NCBI GenBank assembly: GCA_017577715.1
Contig: PKRC01000015.1
Span: 1 to 47,202, forward strand
Reading direction: 5' to 3'
Length of the DNA: 47,202 nucleotides
Origin: Clostridia bacterium
GTDB taxonomy: Bacteria > Bacillota > Clostridia > Caldicoprobacterales > Caldicoprobacteraceae
Shown here: one piece after another, positions 1 through 7,874 of the stretch
Layout: each line of letters opens with the position of its first letter
Position numbering within the stretch: the first letter of the stretch is position 1
Position numbers and translations under genes: made by a program
The notes under the pieces: generated by a model
Told to the model about the DNA's origin: nothing
Databases searched by the model: none
Seen by the model: the letters and a program-made list of their open reading frames with translations, nothing else

Positions 1-126
1 CCTAAAGGACAGGCTAAAAACCGGGCTATATGCTAGCCCGCGTAATAGCGTCTAGTTTTTAAAAAAAGCCAGGGTGGGTCAAATTTTATCTGTTAAAAAT
101 GGGTCAATTTAAATCCGCTATTGACA
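1..126 (-). mobile_element. Terminus of an IS21-family-like insertion sequence (partial)
   Basis: Read on the minus strand from 126, the sequence opens with TGTCAA and carries two internal copies of an AATTTGACCC-like motif (about 96-106 and 75-86). Family knowledge: IS21 elements begin TG, end CA, and carry several such terminal repeats that bind the transposase. No istA/istB coding sequence is visible, so the body of the element would lie left of the window. A 7-bp inverted repeat at 22-40 (CGGGCTA/TAGCCCG), followed on the minus strand by GTTTTT, could be a terminator inside the element. The family call rests only on the end sequence. Confidence 0.4.
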
Positions 127-276
127 CTATAAAAACAAAATAAAAAAGCGATGGGCTATTGAGTTTCATAGACACTTAGGGTTTAAAAGAGCAGCGTTTC
201 GTGGTACACTTATATCAAACTATTATGTGCTACTCATTATTCTACTTAAACGGCTTAATTATCTCTTATTTCAAGC

Positions 277-801
277 TTATGACTTCCTTAAAATATATCT
301 TATAAAGTTCTTCAATATTTCTTTATCTTCCAATTGCTTTATGGCTTTGTTATCTGAAACCAGTGAGAATATCAGTAAACCGTTGAAGATATTTATATAT
401 ACGTCTTTCAAATCAAAGGTGAAAAAACCTTTTAACAATATATAGTCCAGGCTTCCATCCCAAAATATTTTGTCTATCAGAGAGCAGGTAGCACCGGAAA
501 ACAGGAAGGCAAACATGGCATTGATCATTTTATTAGTCCCTACCCTATCATTTAAGTACCTGTAAAATAAATATATCAGAACAACTATTATTAACACAAA
601 GGCAATGTGTATCCCTTTGCCTATACCCAGCCGAAACATAGAATTAAACCAAGAATAATGCTTGTTGAACATGGGTTCAAAGTATAAAATAGGAGCCAAT
701 ATGGGGAACCGTCTTTCAAAAAAGTGGTTATAAATTATTATTTTTATAATTTGCTCAACTGCGACTAGGGCAAATATGCTTGTCCAGGTTTTTTTACTCA
801 A
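277..801 (-). CDS. Signal peptidase II (LspA)-like membrane protein, divergent
   Basis: A 174-residue protein with four hydrophobic segments and the spacing of lipoprotein signal peptidase. Near residue 14 is VEQIIK, resembling the LspA N-terminal D-x-x-x-K region. Around 103-121 it has SGATCSLID...SLDYI, and around 129-135 FDLKDVY. Family knowledge: the LspA dyad is the Asp of VVDF and the Asp of FNxAD. These correspond to D119 and D133 here. The conserved Asn of NxxDR is replaced (Ser) and the Arg is Lys, so it is a distant paralogue and its activity is uncertain. The ATG at 801 follows AAAGGGTGA. A promoter with a dyad lies at 859-905. It sits alone among small accessory genes. The alternative is an inactive LspA-fold protein. 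Confidence 0.6.
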   Translation of the reverse strand: MSKKTWTSIFALVAVEQIIKIIIYNHFFERRFPILAPILYFEPMFNKHYSWFNSMFRLGIGKGIHIAFVLIIVVLIYLFYRYLNDRVGTNKMINAMFAFLFSGATCSLIDKIFWDGSLDYILLKGFFTFDLKDVYINIFNGLLIFSLVSDNKAIKQLEDKEILKNFIRYILRKS

Positions 802-858
802 ATTTTCTTCACCCTTTGCTTTGCATTATCTAAAAGTACGTAATAAAGGAGCTAACGT

Positions 859-905
859 GCTTACATAGACCATTATATACTATTTCCATAGTATACTCCA
901 TACCT
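859..905 (-). promoter_or_regulatory. Promoter with dyad operator, copy 1
   Basis: On the minus strand a TATAAT -10 lies at 872-877, about 71 bp upstream of the LspA-like start. Just upstream is the perfect dyad TATACTAT-GGAA-ATAGTATA (876-895), which overlaps the first bases of the -10. A closely similar 46-bp sequence lies at 5752-5797, at the same distance upstream of another small membrane-protein gene. The -35 (TGGAGT) is weak, as in activator-dependent promoters. That a shared regulator binds here is inference. Confidence 0.45.
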
Positions 906-923
906 TTAAAATATATATCTTGA

Positions 924-1127
924 CTCGGATATGGATACACTGCGGATAACGGTCGCACCTACCCATTCAGAGGCAAAGGAGTCGGGCTGATGCCGGAACC
1001 AAGCGAAGTTTTTTCAGCTTTTCCAGACAAGGAATTGCTAATCCATGTCAAGGACGGCAATATAAAAACTTTCGAAGTTTTGTGGAGTGACTACTTAAGC
1101 GCTATGACAGAAGAAAGGCTGGCCTAA
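924..1127 (+). pseudogene. C-terminal fragment of an unidentified protein
   Basis: An open frame of 67 codons runs from just after a stop at 921-923 to TAA at 1125-1127, with no plausible start codon and ribosome binding site at its head. The translation is protein-like, with motifs such as GRTYPFRGKGVGLMPEP and a tail ending in SAMTEERLA. I do not recognise the family. With no 5' part and an accessory setting, it is best read as the remnant 3' end of a deleted gene. Confidence 0.35.
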
Positions 1128-1258
1128 ATAACCGTCTACCGAGATGATGCAGGGATACAATGCTTGAGAGAGCAAAGCCCCTCAATTGGCCTGTTGTCCA
1201 TGAAAATGATGAAATCAGGTTATAGCGGTTATGTTGGGCTAACAGAATTGACAAAGTC

Positions 1259-1288
1259 AAAAGAGATAGCTTCAAGCTATCTCTTTTA
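1259..1288 (+). terminator. Rho-independent terminator
   Basis: Perfect 12-bp stem AAAAGAGATAGC / GCTATCTCTTTT around a 5-nt loop (TTCAA). The A-rich and T-rich flanks allow function on both strands. It lies after the 924-1127 remnant and after the minus-strand genes that converge on it. Confidence 0.65.
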
Positions 1289-1302
1289 ATTTGATTAAAG
1301 AG

Positions 1303-1389
1303 CTATGCTTTGCGGGCCTTGCGTTTATAGTAATTAATCAAAGCCAATGCTAACAAAAAGGTAAAATATAATGAAACAGCTATTGTCAT
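1303..1389 (-). CDS. Possible 28-residue single-span membrane peptide
   Basis: ATG at 1389 to TAG at 1303 encodes a hydrophobic segment of about 20 residues (MTIAVSLYFTFLLALALI) followed by a basic tail (NYYKRKARKA), the layout of a small membrane peptide with a positive cytoplasmic end. A purine-rich GAAAGGG lies upstream at a rather long distance. The frame is open further upstream to a TAG, so the start is uncertain. No family is recognised. It may be a remnant. Confidence 0.25.
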   Translation of the reverse strand: MTIAVSLYFTFLLALALINYYKRKARKA

Positions 1390-1465
1390 AATGGCAATAA
1401 CATCCCTTTCATCACCTTTCCCACTCCCTAACTATAAGACGCCGGAGGAGCGATTATCTTACAAG

Positions 1466-1741
1466 TTACCACATATCAATTATCCACCGCAAAATAGCGC
1501 TTACTATCCAATACTCTATTAAAGTTGCCATAACACAGAGGAAGATAAAAATCCCCAATTTGAACTCGCTTATCCGATCTTTCCAATATTCCCCCCTGAA
1601 CAACGAAATAATATCGGGTATCAGAGAATATCTCACCGATTCATTAAAGTCTTCACGGCTGCTAAAGATAATGCCAAATATAAATCTGTACACTGTAAAT
1701 ATATTAATGATGATTAACGCAAATGTAATAATTCCTCCCAT
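1466..1741 (-). CDS. Small two- or three-span membrane protein, unknown function
   Basis: 91 residues. Hydrophobic stretches at about 3-25 and 60-88 flank a polar, charged middle with REDFNES and RGEYWKDRISEFK. The ATG at 1741 follows AAGGAG at good spacing, so translation is likely. No catalytic motif or known family is recognised. It lies in a run of small minus-strand membrane-protein genes, each with its own ribosome binding site and long gaps between them, so it is probably transcribed alone. Confidence 0.55.
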   Translation of the reverse strand: MGGIITFALIIINIFTVYRFIFGIIFSSREDFNESVRYSLIPDIISLFRGEYWKDRISEFKLGIFIFLCVMATLIEYWIVSAILRWIIDMW

Positions 1742-1969
1742 GTAGTATCACTCCTTGAAAACTGGTTTATCAAGGCACATCCATGATGGTCGTTTTAACC
1801 CAATGTAAGACCACGGATTTGCAAAGATATTCTTCTATAAAAAACTTCTTTAGCATCTCTACGTTCATGCATCAATAGGGTGAAATAAGGCTTACGGAGA
1901 ATTTTTTTCCATTCCATGAGATAGATAATGCCCTGATTTTGTGCATTATTATTAGGCAATTCAGCCTTT

Positions 1970-2341
1970 TTACCACTTTTCCCTTAAAATTTCTTCACGC
2001 TTTTTGCGGAATTCTTCTTCAGTAATTAGCCCATCTTCCCTTAGCCTATTTAGTTTTCTTAGCCTTATCTCAAAATCACCGCTTGCAGATATTGAATGAT
2101 CATTCTTTTCTTCATCAACACCATCGTCTATATTTACCTCCCATGAAGCAACACCTTTGTCACTAAAAAAGTTATAGGCCTGATAGCATGTTATGACGAC
2201 TGCAATCAGCGTCCAGAATATACCGAATATGCCGGCAGTGGGAATTGCCATAAATAATCCAATAAGCACAAAAATAATACCCATTATCATGCCAAACAGC
2301 GATGATGGTTTGCTCGGCTTAACTTTTACTTTTTTGGGCAT
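1970..2341 (-). CDS. SHOCT-domain membrane protein
   Basis: 123 residues. A basic N-terminus (KKVKVKPSKPSS) is followed by two adjacent transmembrane segments (about 15-55), a polar linker rich in Asp/Glu, and a C-terminal short helical motif RLRKLNRLREDGLITEEEF (about 93-111). Family knowledge: that motif is the SHOCT signature (L..Lk.L.d.G.IteeEfe.kK.klL), a small oligomerisation module often found at the C-terminus of membrane proteins. AAAGGAG precedes the ATG at 2341. The cellular role is unknown. The SHOCT call is firm. Confidence 0.7.
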   Translation of the reverse strand: MPKKVKVKPSKPSSLFGMIMGIIFVLIGLFMAIPTAGIFGIFWTLIAVVITCYQAYNFFSDKGVASWEVNIDDGVDEEKNDHSISASGDFEIRLRKLNRLREDGLITEEEFRKKREEILREKW

Positions 2342-2428
2342 AAAACCAACTCCTTTAAAATTATCGTTTTTTGCTTTGCAGGTTTACTATCTACAATACA
2401 TTTTACTCCAATTCTACCTGTAATTGAA

Positions 2429-2782
2429 CTATAAGTCGTTCCAAATTTCATCATCCACATCATTATTCCAAGAATCCATGCTACTCTTGCTTGCATACAT
2501 TAGTTGTTTGAATTCTTGATCATGCCTATTATTCTCCAAAGACATTACAAAATCAATAACTTCTGTTATTTTGTTTTCTGTGATTTTATTAATCGTAACA
2601 TAAAATTTAATAAATATTCCATGCTCTTCATCTACAATCACACCAACACCGCCTTCATCAATTCTATTTATGTAATCAGTTGACCTGCTGATAACATCCG
2701 CCACCAATCGCTTAGCGGACTGCTCACCCAAATGACGAGTTCCTCTCATACAGCCTTCAGCGAAAACTATTCTTCGCGACAA
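2429..2782 (-). CDS. Hypothetical protein with Asp23-like core and acidic tail
   Basis: Up to 117 residues. The middle part (about 40-80: GGVGVIVDEEHGIFIKFYVTI) has the strand-turn-strand pattern of small alpha/beta domains and weakly resembles Asp23/YloU-type sequences. The C-terminus is acidic and Trp-rich (DSWNNDVDDEIWNDL), a tail type I associate with antitoxin-like small proteins. The longest frame opens with TTG at 2782 without a ribosome binding site. An ATG at 2749 preceded by GAAGG is a better start. No partner toxin gene is adjacent. Function is not assigned. Confidence 0.4.
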   Translation of the reverse strand: MSRRIVFAEGCMRGTRHLGEQSAKRLVADVISRSTDYINRIDEGGVGVIVDEEHGIFIKFYVTINKITENKITEVIDFVMSLENNRHDQEFKQLMYASKSSMDSWNNDVDDEIWNDL

Positions 2783-3266
2783 TTTTTATTCTTACAACCC
2801 GAATATAGCAAATCTATTATCTCCGTAAAGGTATTTTTATTTAAAATGGAAAGATTTTATTTTTCATGGAGAAACTTAAACCAAAAAACAAATTCCAAAT
2901 TTGTTCCTTAGTTTCTTAGATATATGTGTTATATTGAAAGATATGGTATTATATACAAAGGAGAGATTTAAATAGGCCCTCTTACCATTAAATTTAGTCG
3001 ATGGATCATCGAATTGTTCAATTCTTGAAACATAGGCAGAATGGTGCTGTACTTTGACAATGAAATATTAAGATGTTGCCAAGAATTTATGAAGAGTGCG
3101 GGAAAGAATTAAACTCGAGCATTCTAAATTAAAATAAAAAGATTTGTTACAGTGAAAAGAGTAAAGAGATAAAATCTAGGGAAAACATGGAAAAAGATCT
3201 GAATATTCAGGTAAAGCTACAAATAAATGAAATAGAGAAGAAAGAAAAAAGGAGGTAGAAAATCAA
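2783..3266. other. Intergenic region, probably decayed
   Basis: AT-rich, no frame longer than about 25 codons. There is an orphan AAAGGAGAG near 2960 without a usable start codon after it. A 23-codon frame (3187-3258, ATG to TAG) encodes a charged peptide ending EKKEKRR and runs into the ribosome binding site of the next gene. It is more likely chance or a remnant than a gene. Confidence 0.3.
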
Positions 3267-3719
3267 ATGGAATCTTTGTGGTTTCAATCACTTTGTTCTG
3301 TTCAAGAGGAAGAAGCGCTAAAGAGTATATTTGGAGACAATTACATTATTGCTACTACCTTGTATAATTGGCTCAAAGAGATACTTCCGTTTCGCTGTGG
3401 AGTTCGAATGGGCAAAGATAGAATTACTTTTTTAATTGGGAATTACCGCCCTGCTGCACTAAAATACCGAAGAAAAGGCGTACGTCTTGATATGGTTTTT
3501 ACCGATAGGTTACCTAAGGGATTTAAAGAAACTGGTTATGTATGGGAGAGTGTTCCAAATACCATAGAAGGATACGCTATTGTTCAAAATGTGCCTCTGT
3601 TGCTAACTAAAGAGGATATAACGAATTTCGTTAAAACATGTAATAAAGCGCTGAAAGTTGCTCCAAAAAGTAGGAAACACGAATGCAATATCTTAGCTAC
3701 TTGGCCCAGTGGAAAGTAA
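3267..3719 (+). CDS. Hypothetical protein, DUF5655-like
   Basis: 150 residues, soluble. AGGAGG at 3250-3255 gives a well-spaced ATG at 3267. An N-terminal helix (LYNWLKEILPF, about 31-41) is followed by alternating beta strands (DRITFLIGNYRPAALKYRRK, about 50-70; GVRLDMVFTD) and a C-terminal helix starting at PLLLTKEDITNFVKTC. This order (helix, strand with hydrophobic-Phe, 'rkgvrLd' strand, terminal helix) weakly resembles the DUF5655 fold. No active-site motif stands out. It is followed after 15 bp by the truncated ICMT gene, so the two may once have shared a transcript. Confidence 0.5.
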   Translation: MESLWFQSLCSVQEEEALKSIFGDNYIIATTLYNWLKEILPFRCGVRMGKDRITFLIGNYRPAALKYRRKGVRLDMVFTDRLPKGFKETGYVWESVPNTIEGYAIVQNVPLLLTKEDITNFVKTCNKALKVAPKSRKHECNILATWPSGK

Positions 3720-3749
3720 AAGTTTTTATTTAGTTTGGGGGTAAATCAA

Positions 3750-4208
3750 TTGGATAAAAAACGGTTTATTCAAGCAATTGGGAAATACCTTTTAGGTCTA
3801 ATGCTTTTTTCAATTTTGGTGTTTATTCCAGCAGGAACGCTTAATTATTGGAACGCATGGTTGTTAATGGGAATTTTATTTATTCCGATGCTTATTGTTG
3901 GAATATTCTTATCAATCAAAAATCCAGAGCTTTTGCGAAAAAGGCTCAATGCAAAAGAAAAAGAGGCAGAACAGAAAAGTGTAATATTATTCAGCAGTCT
4001 GATGTTTATCAGCGGTTTTATTGTTGCAGGATTGGATTATCGTTATCAATGGCTTATTTTGCCTAAATGGGTGGTATTTGTAGCAACTGCTGTATTCCTA
4101 TTTGCGTATCTGCTTTTTGCAGAGGTATTGCGTGAAAATCGATATTTATCGAGGACAATAGAAGTTCAAGAAAACCAAGATGGACAAGTATCCTTTTTTG
4201 ATTTATAA
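3750..4208 (+). pseudogene. Isoprenylcysteine carboxyl methyltransferase (ICMT)-family protein, C-terminally truncated
   Basis: The N-terminal half of an ICMT/PEMT-family membrane methyltransferase is clear: hydrophobic spans, GTLNYWNAWLLMGILF, KNPELLRKRLNAKEKEAEQK, and the family motif EVLRENRYLSRTIEVQENQ near residues 127-145 of this frame. In complete members this is followed by V.dTGLYGIVRHPMY, the SAM-binding C-terminal half. Here the frame departs after ENQ into nine unrelated residues and stops. The full protein is usually about 210-230 residues; this one is about 152. TTG at 3750 after GGGGGT is the likely original start, rather than the TTG at 3735. It is probably non-functional for methyl transfer. 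Confidence 0.7.
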
Positions 4209-4218
4209 AAAAATGTTA

Positions 4219-4824
4219 TTATTTCACCACCAGACTAAAAGCACATTCATAACCGGAAACAGCATGTTCGTTTCCTTCGTTTATAAATCTACCTTTTTTC
4301 TTAACTGCTATAATGATATAATATGTTCCTTCAGTGAGTTCTTCCAGATCCGATAAACTTGCATCTTTATCTATCAACTCAAAACTATCATTGAATATTG
4401 TCAGCCGTTGAAATGAAACATTTTCTCCGAAGTCAACAGTGAAATCATCACTATATACTACAGTTGATAATTTATGAGCAACCGTAGGAAGCGTATCAAT
4501 TAAGGACAGATAGTCTACTGAAATCCCTCCTTCCTCCGTCCGTTCTTCGCTCCAAATGATGTTTTCAAGAGGAGCATAAGTTTCACCATTTGACGTTATG
4601 AAAATCAGAGGAGAACTTTCTGTATCTATATCACTTGGTAGCGTGGACATTACATTGTCCTGTTTGTTGGTCTGTTCGGTATTTTGCTCGGTGCTGGCTT
4701 CATCTGGCTTATTTGAGGTTACAGGTTCCGATGAAGCACCTACGTCAGAACTTTTTCCGCAGCTGATAAGAATAAAAAGTGTAAAAAGTAAACATGTACA
4801 AACTAACAGTCCTTTACTTCTCAT
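4219..4824 (-). CDS. Secreted lipoprotein, unknown function
   Basis: 201 residues with a lipoprotein signal peptide: basic start, hydrophobic core, and lipobox LISC with Cys at about residue 22. A low-complexity linker follows, rich in Ser, Thr, Glu and Gln (about 25-65), then a beta-rich domain ending in YECAFSLVVK. GGAGAGGGAG precedes the ATG at 4824. The domain would sit outside the membrane, anchored by the diacylglyceryl-Cys. No family is recognised for the mature part. Confidence 0.6.
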   Translation of the reverse strand: MRSKGLLVCTCLLFTLFILISCGKSSDVGASSEPVTSNKPDEASTEQNTEQTNKQDNVMSTLPSDIDTESSPLIFITSNGETYAPLENIIWSEERTEEGGISVDYLSLIDTLPTVAHKLSTVVYSDDFTVDFGENVSFQRLTIFNDSFELIDKDASLSDLEELTEGTYYIIIAVKKKGRFINEGNEHAVSGYECAFSLVVK

Positions 4825-5275
4825 CGCTTAACTCCCTCTCCGGCTTATTAGGATACATATGCATTTGATTATAAAAAATAATCCTTGTCTCATATAACTC
4901 TATAAGTACGATGTAGTCTTGAAATAATGTGCTGTGTACAGCCAAATTGGGTTGTTTTTTGGGTTCATAAGTTTTTCAAGTGCATGAATAATTTCTGAAT
5001 TCTCTCCAACATAAAGAACAATCATGTTTTCCGATTTAAAAATTTTATAATATAAGATTTTATAATATAAGACGTTAAAAATTACATTTTGTTTCAACAT
5101 CCTAATGCATATTTTGGAATTCAATAGGAAGAAATACGAGGAATATAAAAAAGTTTAAAACATTAGAAATGTGAAGGCTTTTCTAGACCATCAGAACAAG
5201 GCTGTTATAATCCCCCATTGTTTTAGTTCATATCTACAAGAACGTTACATTATATAAATTGTGCAAGTATCCATG
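4825..5275. other. AT-rich intergenic region with a 15-bp tandem repeat
   Basis: ATTTTATAATATAAG occurs twice head to tail at 5042-5056 and 5057-5071. A 74-codon frame on the minus strand (4900-5124) spans the repeat. It has no ribosome binding site, but its last 40 codons (from IVLYVGENSEIIHALEKLM) look more protein-like than the rest, so it may be a gene remnant. I would not call it a gene. Confidence 0.4.
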
Positions 5276-5686
5276 CTATCCATTTTCTTGAATGTATAAA
5301 AACTCACTAACACTTTTACTTACAAATAAAATGATACTTCTAATTACATAATAAATCATATATATCACAGCAATTATAATATAATAAACAGGAATATTTA
5401 CAGTAGCATTCATAAGAACATACAATATTATAACTGCATTTAGTACACCCTCTATTGCAAAAAAATATCTCACCCACCTAACACCACAAAAAAGCGCTAT
5501 TGATAATGAAATCTCTATTATAAGTGTTAATAGGTTGAAGTTATTAAAAGCAGAAGCAATAGCAACAATTATATTAAGTAGAGTGATTGTGGATACAATT
5601 ATTTTACCTTTTTTATATTGCTTTTCTTGTTGAGCATAAAATTCTTCTATTGCTTTTTGTTTTTCTTGTTCTGTTATTTTCTCCAA
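5276..5686 (-). CDS. Four-span membrane protein, unknown function
   Basis: 136 residues. A charged amphipathic N-terminus (EKITEQEKQKAIEEFYAQQEKQYKKG, described in two parts: acidic helix 1-17, basic 18-28) precedes four hydrophobic segments (about 29-47, 52-70, 75-95, 98-122) with short loops. GGGGGAGG ends 3 nt before the ATG at 5686. It resembles small uncharacterised integral membrane proteins of Clostridia, but no family can be named. Its upstream region shares a dyad-containing promoter with the LspA-like gene at 277-801. Confidence 0.5.
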   Translation of the reverse strand: MEKITEQEKQKAIEEFYAQQEKQYKKGKIIVSTITLLNIIVAIASAFNNFNLLTLIIEISLSIALFCGVRWVRYFFAIEGVLNAVIILYVLMNATVNIPVYYIIIAVIYMIYYVIRSIILFVSKSVSEFLYIQENG

Positions 5687-5751
5687 TGTCCTCCCCCTTA
5701 TCTAAAAATTAGCCGCTTAATTCTGCAAGTGCGTCAAAAAAGATCTAATCT

Positions 5752-5797
5752 GCTTATGTACCATTATATACCATTCCCATTAGTATGCTCCATACCT
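5752..5797 (-). promoter_or_regulatory. Promoter with dyad operator, copy 2
   Basis: Minus-strand TATAAT at 5763-5768, 77 bp upstream of the ATG at 5686, inside a 46-bp block that matches 859-905 at most positions (CCATTATATAC, then CAT, AGTAT, CTCCATACCT in both). The dyad is less perfect than in copy 1. The equal placement relative to the downstream gene supports a shared regulatory site rather than a random repeat. Confidence 0.45.
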
Positions 5798-5799
5798 AG

Positions 5800-6614
5800 G
5801 CCTAAAATTCTTTTTACACCTTCATTATCTCAAAAACGTGGTAAAACTTTATTTTCATTTTGACAAAACTTTAGTGAAAATCACCCCAAAAATTTTGGTC
5901 CAACGTGATCCTTTTTTCCTTAAAAATTTAATCCTAACTATATCAGAAGAAAATAAACTCCCTCAAAAATAAAATAAAGTTCTATCACAAAAATCCCTAC
6001 AAACCGCACCAAATCAATGTTTGTTATTTTATCCCATTTCTTATCTATTCTACCAAATCTCTTTTGTTTTCTAGGCCATATTTCCATATATTTGCAGATA
6101 CATCCACTAAAAATAAAATAAAGTTTTGTTAAAAGGGGTTAGGAATAAGGAAAAAGGACCAAGATATTTACGGGTTTAATGCTCCCTTATTCCTTGATCC
6201 TTATCTCTTCAAAGCTAGCAGTATCAAGGGGCAGAGAATTTTGTGGCCTAGTAATTTTTCTCTTTCCCTTCCTCTATTCCTTCTTTCTCTCCTAGATCAT
6301 TAGCCCTTATTCCTACCTATAACAACTGTCCTTTTCAAACAAACTCTTATCATTTTTCAAAAAAACTCGTGTCACTTGATCCCTTATTAAAATAATATCA
6401 TGGCGCGATAGGTTCAAGGATCAAGGAAAAAGAGATAAGTATCTGCATCACTTATCCCTTTCAGCTCTTGATTTTTAAGGCTTTTTAGTCTTTTTTACGA
6501 TTTCTTTTGCCTTCTTCTTCCCCCTTAGACCTTGTCCCTTAACCTTTTCTCCTGACACGACTTTCTTTTAAGTAACACGAGTTTTTTTAAAAGGCACACA
6601 AACAATCACACCCG
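5800..6614. other. Long non-coding, strand-skewed region with short repeats
   Basis: About 800 bp without a credible ORF. The minus strand is markedly purine-rich. The AAGGATCAAGGAA motif and variants recur on both strands (about 6184-6200 minus, 6413-6430 plus). AAAATAAAATAAAGTT occurs twice (near 5968 and 6118). An almost perfect 19-bp inverted repeat (AAAAAAACTCGTGTCACTT) lies at 6359-6377 and 6570-6588 (18 of 19 pair). No tRNA, CRISPR or IS is recognisable. It separates the accessory left arm from the recR block. Confidence 0.5.
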
Positions 6615-7214
6615 CTACATCTCACGCCGGCCTTCCAACGCTTTTGATAGCGTAACCTCATCAGCGTACTCCAGATCCCCGCCAACGGGCAGTCCGTGGG
6701 CAATACGTGTAACCTTTATGCCCATGGGCTTGAGCAGTTTGGATATATACACCGCCGTCGCTTCACCTTCCACATCGGGATTGGTAGCCAGTATAACTTC
6801 CTTCACCGTATCGCCGCTTATCCGCGCAATGAGCTCCTTTATCCTTATATCATCGGGTCCTATGCCGTTCATAGGAGATATGACACCATGGAGCACATGA
6901 TAAAGGCCATGAAAATCCCGCGTTTTCTCCATAGCAATGACATCCCGCGGGTCTTCTACCACGCATATGACGGAAGGATCCCTCTGTGGATTGGAACATA
7001 TCCTACAGGGATTCACATCGGTAATGTTTTGACAGACAGAACAATATCTGATCTTGCTTTTAACTTCGGCAATAGCGCTAGCAAGCTGCCCTACCTGCTC
7101 ATCGGGCATGTTTATGATATAAAAAGCTAGCCGCTGAGCGGTCTTATTTCCAATGCCCGGGAGTTTAGACAATTCACCGATCAGCCGTGCAATAGGTTCA
7201 ATGTAGTAGTCCAT
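6615..7214 (-). CDS. recR: Recombination mediator RecR
   Basis: 199 residues, the standard length. RecR forms a ring-shaped clamp and, with RecF/RecO, loads RecA on gapped DNA. An N-terminal helix-hairpin-helix (LSKLPGIGNKTAQRLA, 15-30) binds DNA. A C4 zinc finger uses C58, C61, C70 and C73. A Toprim domain follows (VICVVEDPRDVIAME, about 82-96; ATNPDVEGEATAVYI). The ATG at 7214 is preceded by GAGAGG. It is the last gene of dnaX-ybaB-recR, with about 250 bp between ybaB and recR. Confidence 0.95.
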   Translation of the reverse strand: MDYYIEPIARLIGELSKLPGIGNKTAQRLAFYIINMPDEQVGQLASAIAEVKSKIRYCSVCQNITDVNPCRICSNPQRDPSVICVVEDPRDVIAMEKTRDFHGLYHVLHGVISPMNGIGPDDIRIKELIARISGDTVKEVILATNPDVEGEATAVYISKLLKPMGIKVTRIAHGLPVGGDLEYADEVTLSKALEGRREM

Positions 7215-7460
7215 ATCATTACCTCTCTCATATTTTTCGTTTTCTCTCTATAAAACGCATTGCGGCGAGTTTTTCAATTCGATTATATCCTGCTTTCAGC
7301 ACAAATAAAGATGTCATATGCCTTTTTCCAAACTCTATCATTAAACCAAAAAACGCCTACAACTCACCCTATAGGCTTAAATCAGAGCTAATATTAGATG
7401 GCCTGGCAAATCCATAATGCCGCCCGTTTGAAATCAAAATAAGATCTCATACCATCTTTA

Positions 7461-7808
7461 TCAAAAAATGCCGGGTATAGACAAACCTCCCGTTAATTTG
7501 CCCATCTCTTCCTGTACCCTTTCATCTACTCGCCGTAAGGCCTCATTCACAGCTGCCACTATGAGGTCTTGGAGCATTTCAACATCATCAGGGTCTACCG
7601 CCTCTGGAGCGATCTTTACCTCTACAATCTCCTTCTTCCCATTGGCCACAACGGTAACCACTCCGCCACCAGCCGAAGCCTCAACCGTCATTTGCTCCAA
7701 CTCTTCCTGAAGCTTTGCCATCTGCTCCTGCAATTTTTTTGCCTGCTTCATCAGCTGATTCATATTGCCCATACCAGGAAAACCACCTGGAAATCCGCCT
7801 CGTGCCAT
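7461..7808 (-). CDS. ybaB: Nucleoid-associated protein, YbaB/EbfC family
   Basis: About 115 residues from the ATG at 7808, which follows AAGGAGG and begins MARGGFPGGFPG. The longer frame to 7835 adds nine residues without an adequate ribosome binding site. A Gly/Phe/Met-rich N-terminus is followed by a long helix (MKQAKKLQEQMAKLQEELEQ) and the family core TVEASAGGGVVTVVANGKKE, then AVNEALRRVDERVQEEM. Family knowledge: a dimeric DNA-binding tweezer-shaped protein, nearly always beside dnaX and recR as here. Confidence 0.93.
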   Translation of the reverse strand: MARGGFPGGFPGMGNMNQLMKQAKKLQEQMAKLQEELEQMTVEASAGGGVVTVVANGKKEIVEVKIAPEAVDPDDVEMLQDLIVAAVNEALRRVDERVQEEMGKLTGGLSIPGIF

Positions 7809-7874
7809 TGCTTTATATTCCTCCTTTTCTCTCACATAAACACAACCCTTTTTTCTATTATATTGGCTTTCCTA

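Noticed and set aside
4900..5124. 74-codon minus-strand frame
   Set aside because: Spans a 15-bp tandem repeat, no ribosome binding site; mentioned only as a possible remnant.
5800..6614. Short recurring motifs considered as a CRISPR array
   Set aside because: Copies are degenerate, on both strands, and lack regular spacing and unique spacers.
6696..7130. 144-codon plus-strand frame
   Set aside because: Antisense of recR; recR has all family motifs.
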